This document shows positions 31,844 through 44,800 of a stretch of 46,018 bases of DNA, one piece after another. The stretch spans positions 1-46,018 of the forward strand of contig CASEVE010000015.1 of NCBI GenBank assembly GCA_949291295.1, read 5' to 3'. Made by a program: the position numbers and the translations under genes. A model generated the notes under the pieces. It had not been told where the DNA came from. It did not search any database and saw nothing but the letters and a program-made list of their open reading frames with translations. Position 1 is the first letter of the stretch; each line of letters opens with the position of its first letter. This stretch comes from an uncultured Olsenella sp. Lineage in GTDB: Bacteria; Actinomycetota; Coriobacteriia; Coriobacteriales; Atopobiaceae.

Positions 31844-32637
31844 CGCCGAGAAATGCCGGGTGCCGTACCGGCCGGATTGGCCGGATGCTGGGAGATGCCG
31901 GGCTTGAACCGGCTGGGTTGACCGAGCGCTGGGGGATGCTGGAGCATGAACCGCCGAGACTGTCTCGGATGCCGAGAAAGGCCGACGACCGTACCGTTGT
32001 GATCAGACGTGTGCCGAGGAAATCCAGGTCCCGTACCGGCGCGGTCGGCCGGACGCCGAGAAAGGCCGGGTTCTGTACCGTGGGGATTGGGTAGGTGCCG
32101 CGAAATGCCGGGTTCTGTACCGTCGGGATCGGGCGGGCGCCGCAAAAGGCCGGGTCCCGTACCAGCCGGGTCGGGCGGATGCCGAGAAATGCCAGGCTCT
32201 GTACCGGCCGAGACAGCCGAGCGCCGAGAAATGCAGCCAAGTGTACCGTCGCGGGTCATATAGCGCCGAGAAATGCCAAGGTCTGTACCAATGGCCGGAC
32301 AGCGGCACTGTGAGCCTTGGTACAGTCGGTAGCTTTTCTCGGCTTGAAATGCCGTTTGTTGGTACAGCCGGCGGTCTTTCTCGGCTTCTGACCGAGCCCG
32401 TTGGTATTGGCCGCGCACATTCTCGGTATCTGCCCAATCCGGCCGGTACAGAACCCGGCATTCTTCGGCGCAACATCGGCTCCACCGGTACACTTTGCGG
32501 CATTTCTCGGCACCCGGCAGACCCGGCCGGTACGGGACCTAGCTTTTCGCGGCGCCCGGCCGACCGCGCCGGTACGGGACCCGGCCCTTCGCGGCGCCCC
32601 GCAGACCGCGCCGGCACAGCTCACGGTTTTTCTCGGC
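31844..32637. repeat. 42-bp phased repeat array 2 (11 forward + 8 inverted units)
   Basis: Forward units start at 31844, 31886, 31928, 31971, 32013, 32055, 32097, 32139, 32181, 32223 and 32265. Inverted units end at 32343, 32385, 32427, 32469, 32511, 32553, 32595 and 32637. All steps are 42 bp except one of 43. The unit plan is the same as in array 1 (GCCGAGAAA-N11-GTACC-N17). The second and third units are the most degraded. The array lies between the divergent PurF-like and enolase genes, 196 bp upstream of the former and 73 bp upstream of the latter. The rest of this 1061-bp gap (31649-31843 and 32638-32709) shows no gene and should hold the two promoters. Confidence 0.95.
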
Positions 32638-32685
32638 ATCCGTATCAAACCGCACGAACCGGGTATATCCCTGTCAGGAAGTTAA

Positions 32686-33999
<1,314 letters not shown>

Positions 34000-34020
34000 C
34001 ATCCGGGCACAAAAGCACGG

Positions 34021-34066
34021 CAGGGGGACGGGACGGCAAGCGGTGCGGCTGGCCTCCGTCCCCCTG
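34021..34066 (+). terminator. Hairpin between eno and the phosphofructokinase gene
   Basis: The arms CAGGGGGACGG (34021-34031) and CCGTCCCCCTG (34056-34066) pair perfectly around a 24-nt loop, followed by TTGC. It starts 21 bp after the eno stop. The long loop and short T-run make partial read-through into the next gene possible. Confidence 0.6.
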
Positions 34067-34121
34067 TTGCGTCGCTCATGCGGTATGCTGTTTACACCGT
34101 AGAAACAGAAGGGAGCACCCC

Positions 34122-35306
34122 ATGAGCGAGAAGTGCGTGCTGGTCGGACAGTCGGGCGGACCAACGGCGGCAATCAATGCCAGCCTTGCGGGCGTGATCG
34201 CGGCGGCGCGCTCCCTGGGGGTGCGCGTCACCGGCATGCGCTACGGCATCCAGGGGTTTCTCGCCGGCAGGACGGTAAACCTCGACGAGGCGGTCCCCGA
34301 CTCTCGCAGCCTCGCCCTGCTCAAGCAGACCCCCGCAAGCTGGCTGGGCAGCTGCCGCTTTAAGCTTCCCAAGGCCGCAGATGACGAGAGCGTCTATCAG
34401 GACCTCTTCCGCCGCTTTGACGAGGCCGGTGCGGACTGCGTCCTCTACATCGGCGGCAACGACTCGATGGACACCATCGCCAAGCTCGGCGACTACGGCC
34501 AGGCCATCGGCAGCAAGATTCGCTTCATCGGCATCCCCAAGACCATTGACAACGACCTCGTGGGCACCGACCACACCCCCGGCTTTGGCAGCGCCGCGCG
34601 CCTGGTTGCCACCTCAACGGCGGAGCTCGCGCTCGACGCGGATGTCTACGACCTCAAGAGCGTGACCTTTGTCGAGATCATGGGCCGCGACGCCGGCTGG
34701 CTCGCCGCCTCCTCCGCCCTTGCCAACCCCGATCTTGTCCTGCTGCCCGAGGTTCCCCTCGTGGAGGACGTTCTCATGGAGCGCCTGGCCAAGCTCCTTG
34801 CCGAGAAGAACACCGTTATGGTGGGCGTGAGCGAGGGCGTGCGCACGCCGGAGGGCAAGCTCTACTGCGAGCTGGCCGCGCCGGGGGCGGGCGTTGACGA
34901 GTTTGGGCACCTGGCGACGCTCTCCGGGACGGGTCGCTACCTGGCGTCCGTGACGAAGGAGCGCCTGGGCTGCAAGACGCGCGCCGTGGAGTTTTCCACG
35001 CTGCAGCGCTGCGCCGGGCAGGTAGTGAGCCGCACGGACCTCGACGAGGCATACATGATTGGCGGCACGAGCACGCGCGCGGCGCTCGACGGCGAGACGG
35101 TCAAGATGTGCGCGCTCGAGCGCGTGGCGGACGACCCCTACGAGGTGCACACCAAGCTCATTGACGTGCTCAGCGTTGCCAACCAGGTGCGCCACGTGCC
35201 GATGGAGTGGATCTCTGAGGACGGCATGGGGCTCACCGAGGAGTTTCTCCGCTACGTGCGACCGCTCGTGGGCGAGATGCCCGAGCAGCTTCCGCCGCTG
35301 CCGTAG
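34122..35306 (+). CDS. pfp: 6-phosphofructokinase, PPi-dependent type by key residues (394 aa)
   Basis: Phosphorylates fructose 6-phosphate to the 1,6-bisphosphate, or the reverse. The phosphoryl-donor residues point to pyrophosphate rather than ATP. E. coli ATP-PFK has GGDGS and PGTIDND; this protein has GGNDSMDT (residues 111-118, Asp114 at the Gly104 site) and PKTIDND (Lys140 at the Gly124 site). That Asp/Lys pair sterically excludes ATP in known PPi-PFKs. Other marks are QSGGPTAAINASLAG at the N-terminus, TPGFGSAAR and VEIMGRDAGWLA. The Asn113 in place of the usual Asp103 occurs in some PFK subclades and leaves a little doubt. AAGGGAG lies before the ATG at 34122. Confidence 0.88.
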   Translation: MSEKCVLVGQSGGPTAAINASLAGVIAAARSLGVRVTGMRYGIQGFLAGRTVNLDEAVPDSRSLALLKQTPASWLGSCRFKLPKAADDESVYQDLFRRFDEAGADCVLYIGGNDSMDTIAKLGDYGQAIGSKIRFIGIPKTIDNDLVGTDHTPGFGSAARLVATSTAELALDADVYDLKSVTFVEIMGRDAGWLAASSALANPDLVLLPEVPLVEDVLMERLAKLLAEKNTVMVGVSEGVRTPEGKLYCELAAPGAGVDEFGHLATLSGTGRYLASVTKERLGCKTRAVEFSTLQRCAGQVVSRTDLDEAYMIGGTSTRAALDGETVKMCALERVADDPYEVHTKLIDVLSVANQVRHVPMEWISEDGMGLTEEFLRYVRPLVGEMPEQLPPLP

Positions 35307-35388
35307 AGCACGGGCTTCGTCCGGGCTGCGGGCCTTGGGGCGCGTGGTTGGGAGCGCGGGACGGAGCGCGGGGCAGAGCGCGTCCCTA

Positions 35389-35706
35389 AAAATGAAGCTA
35401 TGGCACAAATTGTCCCCGAATGTGAGGCTGTGGCACGCCGGAACCCCTCTGGCCGTGCCACAACCCCACTTTTGAGAACACCTGGGGGTGCGTTCCCGAA
35501 TGTGAGGCTGTGGCGCAATCCGAGGGGTTTTCTCGTGCCACAGCCTCACATTCGGGGACATTCTGCGCCACAGCGCCACTTTTGTGAACGCGCTCCGCCC
35601 TTCTCCCCCGGTGTTCACGAAATCGAAGCTGTGGCACGGGTTGAGGGGTTTTCTCGTGCCACGGCGCCACTTTCGGGAACTTTTTGCGCCACAGCCTCAC
35701 TTTTAG
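35389..35706. repeat. Cluster of nine GAATGTGAGGCTGTGGCAC-type palindromic half-sites
   Basis: This fills the convergent gap between pfp and the sialidase gene. Copies of a 20-bp word near CGAATGTGAGGCTGTGGCAC lie in plus orientation at about 35389-35406 (diverged), 35417-35436, 35497-35516 and 35618-35637. They lie inverted at 35455-35474, 35535-35554, 35565-35585, 35656-35675 and 35686-35706. Plus and minus copies alternate, making hairpins with loops near 20 nt; the best is 35493-35515 with 35535-35558. GAGGGGTTTTCTC occurs in two of the loops (35522-35534 and 35643-35655). It is unrelated in sequence to the other repeat families here. No gene is seen in 35307-35843. Confidence 0.9.
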
Positions 35707-35772
35707 GAACGCCCTGCGAGAAGGGCGGCGAGAAGGGCGGCGCAGCAGCGAGAAGGACCCGCGGCAGAGAAG

Positions 35773-35802
35773 GGGGCCGCCGAGCAGCAGCTCGACGGCC
35801 CC
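35773..35802 (-). terminator. Hairpin terminator candidate of the sialidase gene
   Basis: GGGGCCGCCGAGC (35773-35785) pairs with GCTCGACGGCCCC (35790-35802), one wobble, loop AGCA, 41 bp after the sialidase stop codon on the minus strand. The tail is CTTCTCTGCC rather than a clear T-run. Confidence 0.55.
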
Positions 35803-35843
35803 GATGAATCGTTCAGCCAGAGGAGTACCGCTCCCCTTTTGGC

Positions 35844-38800
35844 CTACTTCTCGACGGGGGTCACGCCGTACCAGGCGATGCCCTCGGCCGTCCAGCCGAG
35901 CGACTCGAGCGTGTCGTTCTCGTTCTCGTCCGGCGTGTAGTTGTGCGTGCCGGTCTCGGCGTAGGGGTTGTACTGGCGGTAGAGCGGCACGGCGCCCTCG
36001 TCGCCCTCGTCGGCGGAGTACCAGCCGACGCCCTCGCCCTTCCAGCCGAGCCCCTGCAGCGCCTCGTACTCGTGCTCGTCGAGCGTGTAGTGGTGGTCGC
36101 CGCCGTCGACGAACGGGTTGTAGAGGCGGTAGACCTTATCGCCCTTGGTGGGTGCGTACCAGCCGATGCCCTCGTAGTCCCAGCCCTTGTCGACCAGAGC
36201 CTCGCGCTCCTCGGCGCTTGCGGTGTAGAAGTGCTCGCCGGTCCACTGGTTGTAGAGGCGATACATCTCCACAGCCTCGGCCTCGGGCTTGGGCTCGGGC
36301 TTGGTCAGGGCATCCTGAGCGGTCTCGAGCGCCTCCAGAGCAGCGTCAACCTCGGCCTGCGTGGCGTCCTTATCGGCAAGGACATCCTGGGCGGTCTCGT
36401 ATGCCTCCTGGAAATCGGCCCAGGACTCGTCGGTGTAGTCGTCCTTGTCGAGCTTGCCGGCGGCGTCAACGGAGGCCTGGAGGTCGCCCTTGTCAACCTC
36501 CGGCTCCGGCTCGGGCTCTGCCTCCCACTTGGCCGTAAGCGTTACGTCGGAGGCGGTCAGGAAGATCGTGGCGTCGGTGACCTTGTTGCCGTTGGCGTCA
36601 AACCAACCCTGGAAGACGTAGCCGTCGCGGGTGGGCGTGGGCAGCGCGCCGTAGGCCTCGCCGTAGGTGACGTCGACGGTCTTGGTGGTGCCGTCGGGCA
36701 TCTCAAACGTGACCTTGTAGGTGTTGGCATCCCACTGGGCGGTGAGCACAACGTCCTTGGTGAACGAGAAGATCGTGGCGTCCGTGACCTCGTTGCCGTC
36801 TGCGTCGAGCCAGCCAGCGAAGGTGTAGCCGTCGCGGGCGGGAACGGGCAGCTTGCCGAATGCGGAGCCATAGGCAATGAAGGTGGTGCTGTAGTCGACC
36901 CTGCCGCCGTTGGCGTTGAAGGTGACCCTGTAGACGTTGGCGGTCCACTGGGCGATGAGCGTCACATTGTCAGCCGTCGAGAAGATCGTGTCTGCCGTAA
37001 CCGTTGCACCGGAAGCGTCACACCAGCCAGCGAAGGTGTAGCCGGTGCGCGTGGGCTCGGGCAGCGTGCCGTAGGCGGAGTCGAAGGTGACGTTCTTGCT
37101 CTCGGTGGCAACGGTGCCGCCGTTAGCGTCAAAGGTCACGGTGTAGGTGTTCACGGTCCACTGGGCAGTGAGCGTCACGCCGTCGCCGCCCTTGAAGATG
37201 GTCTCGGACGTGACCTCGGTCTGACCGTCGAACCAGCCCTGGAAGGTGTAGCCTGCGCGGGTGGGCTCGGGCAGCGTGCCGTAGGCCGCGTCGTAGGTGA
37301 CGGTGACGACCTCGGGGTTGACTGCGCCGCCGTTGGCGTCGAGCTTCACGCTATAGGCATTGGCCGTCCAGTGGGCAACGAGCTCGGAATTGCCGACGGT
37401 GGTGTAGGTCGTGGTGGACGAGACGGAATCCTCACCGAGGAACCAACCAGCGAAGGCGTAGCCGTCGCGGGTGGGCGTGGGCAGGGTTCCGAAGGCCTCG
37501 CCAAAGGTGACCGTCATGCTGGCGGGATTGACCGTGCCGCCGTTGGCGTCGAAGCTCACGGTGTACTCGTTGCCGGTCCAGTGGGCAGTGAGGGTCGGGT
37601 CCTCGGTGCCCGTGAAGATGGTGTCCTCGGTGATCTGATCCTCGCCGATGAACCAGCCTGCGAAGGTGTAGCCGTCGCGGGTGGGCGTGGGCAGGCTGCC
37701 GTAGACGTCGTCGTAGGCAACGGCGTGCGGGCCGTCCTCGATGAGCTCACCGCCGTTGGGGTTGAAGATGATAGCGAAGACCTTGGGGGTCCACTTGGCC
37801 GTGAGGGTGAGGTTGCCGGTGACCGGGGTGTCGAAGTCGTACGCAGTCTCGGCGCCCTCAGCAAACCAGCCAGCGAAGTCATAGCCGGTGCGCGTGGGGT
37901 CGGGGCTGGGCTTGGTAGCCTTCTCACCCTCAGTGACGGTCTGGTCCTCGGGGGCAATCACGCCCTCGGGCACAACGAACGTGACAGTATAAGTTGGCTT
38001 GGGGGCAAAGGTCACAGTGATCTCGCCGGTCGCGGTGGCGGTGAGGCCGTCGGCGTCGGTGGCGGTGACGGTCACGACGTAGGCGCCGGACCCGGTGACC
38101 TCGAGGGTTGCCTGGGCGGCGTCCTCGACCGGAGCGTCGCCCTTGGTCCAAGCGTAGGTGTAGGTGATGCCCTCAGTCAGGTCGTGGGTCACGTTGGCGG
38201 TGAGCGTCACGGCCTCGCCCTCGACGGGGGCGTCGTCGCTCGCGGTCACGCTGACCGTCGGGGCCTTCAGGGTCCACTTGGCCGTGAGGGTAAGGTCTTC
38301 CTCAATCGCCGTGTTCTCGAAGTCGAACGCGGCCTCGGCGCCGTCAGCGAACCAGCCGACGAAGGTGTAGCCGGTGCGGGTCGGGTCGGTCTCAGGCTTA
38401 GTGGCCTTGTCGCCGTCGTTCACGGTCTGGGTGGTCGGGTCGTTCACGCCGTCGTCGAACGTGACGGTGTGGGTCTCGGGCGCGACCTCCTTGAGCGTGA
38501 TCGTGAGCTTGTCGAGGCGCGGAGCGTTGCCGGAATCGGCAGCGCCAAAGACGAGCGTGGACTCGCCGGCCTCGTTGACGGTCATCTGGAACTTGACGGT
38601 GTGGAGAATCGTGGCCCCATCCTCAGCCTCGGTGATGCCCTGCTGGCCGTTCTCGACGACGCCCTTCTCGTCGGTCCACGCGAGCTTGTTGTTGGTGGAG
38701 CCGCTGCCGTAGGAGAGCACCACGTCATAGACGCCGGGGCGCTCGGCCTTGAACGGGACGTCGATGTAGTCGCCATAGTTGACGGCGTCGACATACTTCA

Positions 38801-41800
38801 CGCCGTCATAGCCCTCGGAGACGACCATGGACCAGCCATTGTCGTTGGACTCGTCGTTTCGAAGCTGGCCGAGCTCGAACTCGAGGACGGCGGACTCGTC
38901 ACCGGTCGGGAAGACGAACGGGTTCTCGGCGGTGTAGTGGTCGTCGGCGGGCTCGGGAACCGTGAGGGAGACGGTCGCGGTGTCGCTGGCGTCGCCCATC
39001 GTCACGGTCTCGCTGACGTCGAACGCACCCTCGGGCTCATAGGTCTTGGTGAAGTAGACGTACTTGCTCGTCTTGGCGTAATCGATGGTGCCCGTGAGCT
39101 CGGAGTCGTAGACCGCCGTGGCACCGTCGCAGGCAAGCTCGTACGGGTACTGGCTGTTGCCCTGGACCTGGGCACGATAGAGCACGGTCACGGGGCCGTC
39201 GGCAACCTCGAGGGAGGCGGTGTCGGCGAACTCGTAGTCCGTCACTGCCTTGTTGGCGTCATACGCCGTGGAGGCAACCTGAAGGTCGACGTCCATCCAG
39301 TAGGCATCGAGCTTGACGTTCTGACCGAACATGGTCATGTCCGTGCCCTTGGGATAGAAGTGCACGGTGCTGGAGGTGCCGCTCTTGATGGAGGCCTTCC
39401 AGCCAGCGAAGACGCCGTTAGCGTTGGTGAAGGGAGCGGTCTCGGGAAGCTCGACCGTGGCACCCTTGTCAAACGCTCCGCCGTCGACTTCGTCACCGTC
39501 GGGAATGCCGCCGGAGAGGTCACGACCAGGTGCGTAGGTAACCGTGTACTGCTGGATGAGGCGGAAGGCAACGCCGTTCCTCTCCGTGCCGTTGCTGTAG
39601 TCCACGCCGTCGGACGGGGCGATCCACTTGCCGGAAGAGACGTCGTAGGTGAGCGTGATCGTCTTGGTAATGGGATCGCTGGTGTCGCGACGATAGTGGC
39701 TCGAGGCGTGGTCCCTCAGGAACTTGCTCACCAAAGACGTGGCGTTAACCGCCCCGGCGCTGGTCCAGACGCCGTCCTCCCCCAAGATGGGCTCATTGAA
39801 GGACCACTCAGCCAAATCCGAGACGTCCAAGCGAGAGCTGGAGACGCTCTTGTAGATCGTCGTGCCGTCATCCTGCGGAGCCGCGCTGTAAATCGTCACG
39901 TAGAAGTTCTTGATATTGTCCGCCGTCGGTTCGGCCGGGGCAACGGGCTCGCAGGTACCCGTGAGGGCGATGGTGACGATGTCCTCGTCGGACTGGATGG
40001 CCCACCTGCTCTTGGCCTCGACATACTCGAGCGTGAACTCGAGGTCCTTCTCGGCCTCGTGGGCAACGCCGAAGTGGTCCTCGAGAATCGCGGACACGTC
40101 GAGCGTGGCGGGAACGGTCCAGACCTGGTTCTCGGCGTCGTAGCTCATCTCGCCGAAGGAGAAGAACTTGCCGGAGATGGTGTTCTTCTTCGAGGGCTTG
40201 CTGTCAGAGGGCTTGTGCGTGGCGCCGAGCGTGTCGCAGGCGTAGGAGATCTCAAGCTTCCAGGTCTCGCCACCGGGACCCCAGACCTGAGTGGACGTGC
40301 CGGGGGCATCCGGGGTGTCGGGCGCGACGAGTGTGCCGTAGACCTCAAGCTCGAAGATGGAGACGTTGTTCCACTCGACGTTGTTGTCGGGGTTCAGAGC
40401 GACAAACTCGTTGACGTAGACGCGGACATAGCGACCCTGGGTTCCCTCTGCGAGGAAGAGCTCCTCAGTCGTGGTCTCGGGCTGGTCGGCCGTGGCAACG
40501 GTCTTCCAGGCGTCTTCGGAGTCGAGGTCGGCGCCGTCGGCGGCCACCTGAATCACGTAGTCCGTGGCCTTGCGGTTCTGCCAGATCAGCCTGACGGCAT
40601 CGAGGTCGTAGGTGCCCTCGAGGTCGACGTAGATCCACGGGTTCTCTTCGCCAACGATGGAGGCCCAGCGGCTCGTGCCGGTGGCATCGCCGTCGACGGC
40701 CTTGTCGGCGGTGAACTGCGTGTTCGCCTCGACGGAGCTCGCCGTGGCGGGCTTGTTGAGCGCAACGTTGTCGCCGGTGATGACGGGCTTGTCCTCAAGA
40801 CCCTCGACTGCCTCGTTGAGGGCGGTCACAGCGACATCGATCTGCTCCTGTGTGACGTCGGGGTCGTCGAGAAGTGCCTCGGCGGCGGCAATTGCGTCCT
40901 CGAGAGCGGCAACGGACTCGTCGGTCTTGCCCTCGGTGTCAGCAGCCTTGGCGGCCTCGAGGGCATCATTCAGAGCGTCGAAGTTAACGAGCAGGCCACC
41001 GTAGACCTCAATCTCGTAGAGCGAGACGTTGTTCCAAGAGCCCGAGCTGTCGGGATCCTGGGCCACGTAGCTGTTGATGAGGACGCGCACGTAGCGGGCG
41101 GTGTGCTCGCCCTCGATGACGATGGTCTCGGTCTTCTCGTCGGGCTGGTCGCCGGTGTAGACGGTCTCCCAGGCGTCCTCAGAAGAGAGGTCGGCGCCGT
41201 CAGCGGCAATCTGGATCTCATAGCTCGTGGGCTTGCGGGTTTCCCAGAAGAGCTTCACGGTCTTCACGTTGTAGGTGTAGCCGAGGTCAACGTAGGCCCA
41301 AGGCGACTGCGCACCCTGGGGGCACGCCCAACGACTGTCGCGAGAGGCGGTGTCACCGTCGGTGAGGTTCTCCGGCTGAGTGGTATCCGCCTCGCTACCG
41401 CTGGCAAACGCCTGCTTGCCCAGGGCGATGTTCTCGTCGCTCTCGGACGGGACGACGCCCGCAAAGGTGATCTCGAGCTTGTCGAGGCGCGGAGCGTTCT
41501 TGGCATCGACCGCGCCAAAGACGAGCGTGGAGCTGCCGGGCTTGAGGACGTTCATCGTGAAGTCAACGGTGCGGATGACGGAGGCGTCCGTGTGGCCAGC
41601 AGCCTGCTGGCCGTTCTCCACGACACCGCCCTCATCGGTCCAGGAGAGCTTGTTCTCGGGTCCGCCGCTCTCGTAGTAGAGCGTCACCTCGTACTCGCCG
41701 GCGTACTCGGCCTTGAAGGGCACGCTCAGCGTGTCGCCGTAGTTGAGCGAGTCGATGAGCGTTGCGTTGTTCTTCTCGTCGTAGAAGACGGTAGTCGACC

Positions 41801-44800
41801 AGTTGCCGGTACCGTTGTTGGAGGTGTCATCGTAGATCTCGCCCAGCTCGAACTGGAGCGTGGCGGTCTGGCCCTCGGTCGGGAAGAGGAACGGGTTCTC
41901 CTCGGTGTAGGGCTCGGGCTCGGCGACCGTGATGTCATAGATGACCTCGCCGACCTTCACGCTCGTCTCGCCAACGGCGACGGGCGAGATGGTGAGGCTG
42001 GTCGTCGCCGTGTAGGAGGCGACGTGCGCCATCTTGTCGCTGCTCGAGTTACTCGGATAGAGCATGAGGGTCTCGCTGACGCTGGCGGGGACCACGAGGT
42101 ACTGGCCGTTCTCCACGTCCGCCACGCTCGTCACCTGGCGGTAGCCGGAGATGGCGGAGCCGGTGGCGTCGGCGTCGGCGACGAAGAGATAGAAGCTGCA
42201 GCGCGTTGCGTCGACGGTGCCCACGCGGTCGAAGTCCGTGCCATCAAAGTAGAGGTAATGGGAGCTGTCACGGAGGTAGAAGCTGCCCTCGATGGAGCCA
42301 GTGGAGAGGGTGAAGCTCTTCTCGCCCGTGGAGTACGGGAAGCCCGCCCCCTGGCCGGCAGGAGAGAGGTAGACCGTCGTGCCGTCGGTGGCCTGTGCCG
42401 TGGCGGTGAAGGAGTCGCCGTCACCGCGCGTGAAGGTATACGCGGCGGAGGAGAGGTCGACCACGTTCCCAAGGTTGACGGCGCCAATCTCCTGGGCCAC
42501 CTCAACGGTCGCGACCTTCTCGTCGTACTCTCCCACGGCAGGGGTGCCGGTGAGCTCAAACGTCTTGGACTCGCCGCGCGGCTCGAGATCAACGGCAACG
42601 TGCTCGTAGGCGTTGACGGTCACGTCATAGTACGTTCCGCCGAGGAGAAGACCGGTGTTGCCGGGGGCAACAGCCGTAAACGTAATCCTCGTGGAGGCCT
42701 CACCAGGCACGACCTGAGCGGCCTGCGTGGACCTGTTGGCCGTGGAGGCGGTGGGATAGAGCACGTAGTAGTTGCTGTTATCGGCGTGGAAGACGATGAG
42801 GTACTCGTTGCCGTCAAGGCTGGAGAAGTCGGTCACCTTGACGTAGCCGGGAATCTCGGTGCTGGAGGTTTGGTCACCCGAGACGGGGGCGTAGAGAAGG
42901 ACGGAGCAGTGCTGCTTCCAGTCGTCATGGCCCTCGAGCGTGTTCACGCGATCAAACCTGAGGCTGCTGTTCCTATAGAAGAAGAGATAGGCCTGCTTGT
43001 TGGTACCGCCGTTCGTCCTCAGGTACACGGTGTCGGCACCCTCTGCGGTTGCCGTGACGGTCATCTTGTTGGTGAGGCTCGACTTGACGGGGAAGCCCGT
43101 GGCGCCCTCGCTCGGGTCGAGGTACACGGTGCCGCCGTTGGCATCCGTCGCGCTGATGGTGTACGTATCGGCGTCCGCGTCCTTGGCGAACGTGAACAGG
43201 CAGTCGCTCAGTGCAACCTCAGAACCGTTGTACTGACCCTCGGCGCTGCCCGTCTTGCCGGTGGAGTCCGAGGCGGGAGCGGGGGCGAGCTCGACGGTGG
43301 CAACGTTGGTGTCGACCATCTCGGTGCTCTCGGCAGAGTAGTCGCCGGACGGGTCGGTCAGCGTAACGCTGCCGTCCTCCATCATGGTGACGGACTTCTG
43401 CGCGTAGTTGAGGTTGGTCTTGTCGGAGACGATGTCGTCGATGGGGATGATCTCAAAGGTCTCGGGATCGCCGGAGCCCTCGTAGAGAATGGCGACGCTT
43501 CCATCGGCAAGCTCGGTCAGGCAGGAGTAGGCAAAGGCGCTGCCGGGCTCGGTCACGGCGTAGGAGTACTTCCACTCCATGGTCTTGTCGTCATTGACCA
43601 AGCCGACGTAGATCTTGCCGTCCGTGCGTCCGGAGGTGCTGCTGGCAAGGGAGACGAGGATGGCATCCTTGCCGTCGATCTTCTCGCTGTACTTGATGGC
43701 GGAGAGCTGGTTGCCGTTGGCGCCGCGCTTAACCATGCCGGTGTCAACGAGCTCGCCGGGAACCCAGGTGCCGTCCTGCAGCGTGTAGTCGAGGTAGAAA
43801 AGCGTGGTGTGGCCGTCGCGCACGAATTGGCGAATCGTCGTGCTATCAATCTGGACGGCCGTGGCCTCGCTGGTCCAGTGGGTGGCATTGCTGGAGGCGG
43901 GGGCGGAGCGGTGCCAGACGCCGTCCTCACCCGCCCAGATGATGCCGGCCTCCTGCTTGCCGGAGGTGTACTCGTAGACGCTGAAGACAACGGTGCCGTC
44001 GTCGAGCACGATGCCGTTGCCGGGACCAACGAGCAGCGTGGCCTCATCGGGCTCCTTGAGGTCGAGCAGCGTGGGCTCGGACCAGTTGAGGCCGTCGGTG
44101 GACGTGGTCATGTAGAGGTAGTCCGTCGGGAAGACCTGGAACGGGGCGTCCGCGCAGAAGAGGTTCTTCGTGACGTTGGTCTCCGTGTCGGTGATGTTGA
44201 AGTAGGCGTCGACCGTGTAGCCCTCAACGAGGGAGTCGTCGGCGGCCTTACGGATCTCGAGCTCGTCGAGGTCGAGGTAGTAGTCATAGCTCTTGGCGGC
44301 AACCGTGGCGCCATAGGAGCCGTTGATCGTCTCTCCGCCGTTGACGCGCAGACGGAGGTTGCCGTTTTCGTCGAATCCGTCACCGACGGCCGGGCCGGAG
44401 TGAGCGCCGTTGAGCGCGATGCCCGCGGGGAAGATGTCCGCTACCAGATAGAGCGTCTTTCCATCCGTGGCAAGGGCGGGATCGATGAACGCGGTGGAAG
44501 CTTGGTTGGCGGTGTTCCCGTTGTCGCCGAGGTAGTTGGCAAACGTGTAGGTCCAGGTGGCGCCGTTGTCCTTGGACACGCTCACGATGGTGTCCAGGCC
44601 GCCGCCGTCCATGGTCCAGTTCCAGCGCGCGTCCGTGGCGGCCACGATCGTACCGTCATCGAGCGTCGCGATGGTTGGAATGCGGAAGCACTGGCTCCCG
44701 CCCGTTCCCGCGCGGAACGGCTGGCCTTCGGTGGTGCCGTTCGCGGGTTTCTCCGCATAGGTGACGTCGGCCGCGCGTGCCGACACCAGAGCTACGCAGA

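Noticed and set aside
31844..32637. CRISPR array
   Set aside because: The constant parts are only two short boxes, spacing is 42 bp in total, the orientation flips within the array, and no cas gene is near. The variable parts are not unique spacers of constant length between identical repeats.
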